Of a DNA stretch of 64,000 nucleotides, positions 61,652 to 64,000 are shown piece by piece. Origin of the DNA: Aristolochia californica. Lineage: Eukaryota; Streptophyta; Magnoliopsida; Piperales; Aristolochiaceae. The notes below the pieces were generated by a model, which saw nothing but the letters and a program-made list of their open reading frames with translations, made no database searches and had not been told where the DNA came from. The stretch spans positions 1 through 64,000 of the forward strand of contig JARWKL010000059.1 in NCBI GenBank assembly GCA_029961685.1, read 5' to 3'. Each line of letters begins with the position of its first letter. The first letter of the stretch is position 1. The translations under genes and the position numbers were made by a program.

Positions 61652-62324
61652 GAATTTCCCAAACTTGGATAACAAAAGTTTTGTGTTAATTTTTGGTGTG
61701 TGAATAAATTTTCTTAACTTACATTTGTTATTGTTTTAAAATTTTTCCATACATAAACTCAAAAATTTTCATTTTGCTGTGATCTATTTGCCTTTTTTTG
61801 TTTACGGGATCAAGGGAGAGCGAAAACTCAAAGTTTTGATTTAAGAAAAAAATGTACATCTAAAATGGAGACGCACAGTGCACAAATGAAGAGAGAGATA
61901 ATTCCAATGAGTGTCTGTAATTTTTAGGGAATTTAAGCTCTTTTTAGTTTTTATATCTCCGGTTTTACAATCTTCGGGAAAAGGGGGAGGCGGGGTGTTT
62001 TTAACTGAGTGTTGACTCCCAATCCGTAAGTCATTTCTTACAAAAATATAGCCCGTTACGGATGATAAATCACTTTACAATCATCTATGATTGTTAGGTA
62101 AGCTTTTTGTGAACGGGCAAAATAATGGCTAGTTTGATTCTGGTAAATATCGCACCGCACGTTCATTGAGAATTTAATGAGTGTTTGTTATTCTCTTTAA
62201 AAGCTTTGGATCCATAGGTCATTTGCATCTTTAACGTGTTTCAAGCTTGCATATCCATTTTTAAAACACGTGTGGAACAAATCTCTTTCTTGTAAAATTC
62301 CAAGCTATTAGGGTTGATCTAGTG
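60997..62324 (+). repeat. HOR unit 23, shortened dimer (A/C)-D (1328 bp)
   Basis: Boundaries: A/C hybrid 60997-61651, D 61652-62324. It is 1324 bp shorter than a full HOR, exactly the length of B plus C. D is right-haplotype (GAGAGCG, TTTAACGTG, TTGATCTAG) with private bases near 61851 (AAATGTACATC), 61960 (CTCCGG) and 62152 (ATCGCACCG). Confidence 0.93.
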
Positions 62325-64000
62325 GAATTTCCCAAACTTGGATAACAAAAGTTTTGTGTTAATTTTTGGTGTGTTAATAAATTTTCTTTACTTACATTTG
62401 TTATTGTTTTAAAATTTTACCATACATAAACTCAAAAATTTTCATTTTGCTGTGATCTATTTTCCTTTTTTGGTTTACGGGATGAAGGGAGAGCGAAAAC
62501 TCAAAGTTTTGATTTAAGAAAAAATTTCACATCTAAAATGGAGATGCACAATGCCCAAATGTTGGGAGATATAATTCCAAAGAGTGTTTGTAATTTAGAT
62601 CTTTTTAGTTTTTGTATCTCAGGATTTGCAATCGTCGGGAAAACGAGGAGGTGTGGTGTTTTTAACTGACTGTTGACTCCCATTCCGTATGTCATTTCTT
62701 ACAAAAATATAGCCCGTTACTCACGATAAATCACATTACAATCATCTATGATTGTTAGGTCAGCTTTTTGAAAACGGACAAAATAATGGCTTGTTAGGTA
62801 AATATCCCGCCGCACGTTCACTTCTGAATTTAATGAGTGTTTGTTATTCTCATTAAAAGCTTTGGATCCATAGGTCATTTTCAACTTTAACATGTTTCAA
62901 GCATGCATATCCATTTTAAAACACGTCTAGAAGAGTTCTCTTTTTTGTTAAATTTCAAGCTATTAGGGTTGAACTAGTGGAATTTCCCAAACTTGGATAA
63001 CAAAATTTTGTGTTCAGTTGTGGTGTGTGAATAAATTTTCATTACTTACATTTTTTCCCATACATAAACTCTAAAATTTACATTTTTTTTTGTGATCCAT
63101 TTACCTTTTTTTTGTTTATGGCATGAAGGGAGAACGAAAAACTAGAAATTTTGATTTAATAAAAAAGTGTACATCTAAAATGGAGATGCACAATGCACAA
63201 ATGTGGAGAGATATAATTCCAAAGAGTGTCTATGATTTTTCAGGATTGTGAGGTCTTTTCAGTTTTTAGTTCTCAGGTTTTGCAATCGTCGGGAAAAGGG
63301 GGAGGCGGGGGATTTTTAATTGAGTGTTGACTCCCAACCCGTAAGTCATTTCTTACAATAATACATCCCGTTACGAATGAAAAATCACTTTACAATCATC
63401 TATGATTGTTAGGTCAGCTTTTTGCAAACGGGCAAAATAATGGCTTGTTTGACTCTGGTAAATATCCCACCGCACGTTCACTAGATAATTTAATGAGCGT
63501 ATGTTATTCTCTTTAAAAGCTTTGGATCCATAGGCCATTTGCATCTTTAACATGTTTCAAGCTTGCATATCCATTTTTAAAACACGTGTGGAACAAATCT
63601 CTTTCTTGTAAAATTCCGAGCTATTAGGGTTGAACAAGTGGAATTTCCCAAACTTGGATAACAAAAGTTTCGTGTTAATTTTTGGTGTGTGAATAAGTTT
63701 TCTTTACTTACATTTGTTATTGTTTCCATACATAAACTCAAAAATTTTCATTTTGCTGTGATATATTTGCCTTTTTTTGTTTACGGGATGAAGGGAGAGA
63801 GAAAACTCAAAGTTTTGATTTAAGAAAAAAGTGTACATCTAAAATGGAGATGGACGGTGCACAAATGTAGAGAGAGATAATTCCAATGAGTGTCTGTAAT
63901 TTTTAGGGAATTTAAGCTTTTTTTAGTTTTTATATCTCAGGTTTTACAATCTTCGGGAAAATGGGGAGGCGGGGTGTTTTTAACTGAGTGTTGACTCCCA
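62325..64000 (+). repeat. HOR unit 24, cut by the window end (A-B-partial C)
   Basis: Boundaries: A 62325-62979, B 62980-63640, C 63641 onward (360 bp visible). A is right-haplotype (GATTTAAG), the A end is TATTAGGGTTG, C starts with AGTTTCGTG and has TTTTTAACTG. Private C at 63098 in B. The array clearly continues beyond the window. Confidence 0.95.

Larger units (their letters stand above)
1..64000. repeat. Satellite DNA array with four-monomer higher-order repeat (2652 bp)
   Basis: The window is filled end to end by direct head-to-tail copies of a 655-673 bp monomer. Four monomer types alternate in fixed order, giving a 2652 bp HOR. Identical landmarks (monomer start box, GGATCC site, 18 bp dyad) recur at exactly 2652 bp spacing through units 1-11 and again through units 13-21. 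Copies of the same type in different HORs are almost identical, while the four types within one HOR differ visibly, which is the hallmark of HOR homogenisation. No unrelated sequence interrupts the array and neither edge lies in the window. Base composition is AT-rich with many A/T runs. Location in centromeric or other heterochromatin is inference; the family is not recognised. Confidence 0.98.

Noticed and set aside
1..64000. CRISPR array
   Set aside because: The repeats are about 660 bp and contiguous; there are no short repeats with unique spacers and no cas genes.
1..64000. Whole-array assembly artefact
   Set aside because: Private and shared variants differ unit by unit in an orderly way, which a simple collapsed or duplicated assembly would not produce. 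Local errors at 31-32.5 kb and 58-62 kb cannot be excluded without reads.

Overview
The whole 64 kb is one uninterrupted tandem satellite DNA array. I find no protein-coding gene, RNA gene, mobile element or CRISPR array. The sequence is AT-rich, non-coding and organised as a higher-order repeat (HOR), which points to constitutive heterochromatin of a eukaryotic chromosome (pericentromeric, centromeric or subtelomeric). I do not recognise the satellite family and cannot name the species or decide between plant and animal.

Basic unit: four diverged monomers, called A (655 bp), B (661 bp), C (663 bp) and D (673 bp), follow each other head to tail in the order A-B-C-D and form a 2652 bp HOR. Every monomer starts at the same landmark, GAATTTCCCAAACTTGG. 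C and D are closest; D is essentially C plus 10 bp. A and B are more distant.

Layout: HOR units 1-11 (1-29172) are canonical and nearly identical. Unit 12 (29173-32497) is a pentamer with one extra monomer that is a D/C recombinant. Units 13-21 (32498-56365) are canonical in length but carry a second set of linked diagnostic bases. From 56366 the array becomes irregular: A-B-C-(D/A)-B-C-(D/C) at 56366-60996, then a two-monomer unit (A/C)-D at 60997-62324, then A-B and a partial C at 62325-64000. Every length change equals a whole number of monomers and every switch is in register, so unequal crossover or conversion between aligned monomers explains all of them.

Finer structure: diagnostic single-base variants split the array into a left haplotype (1 to about 32.5 kb) and a right haplotype (about 32.6 kb onward). 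Several rare variants recur exactly three HORs apart (7956 bp), which suggests duplication of roughly 8 kb blocks. Within monomers the recurrent elements are a conserved start box, a 13 bp and an 18 bp dyad, an ACACGTGT palindrome in B, C and D, and a single GC-rich box. All sequence comparison was by eye; no alignment or database search was run.
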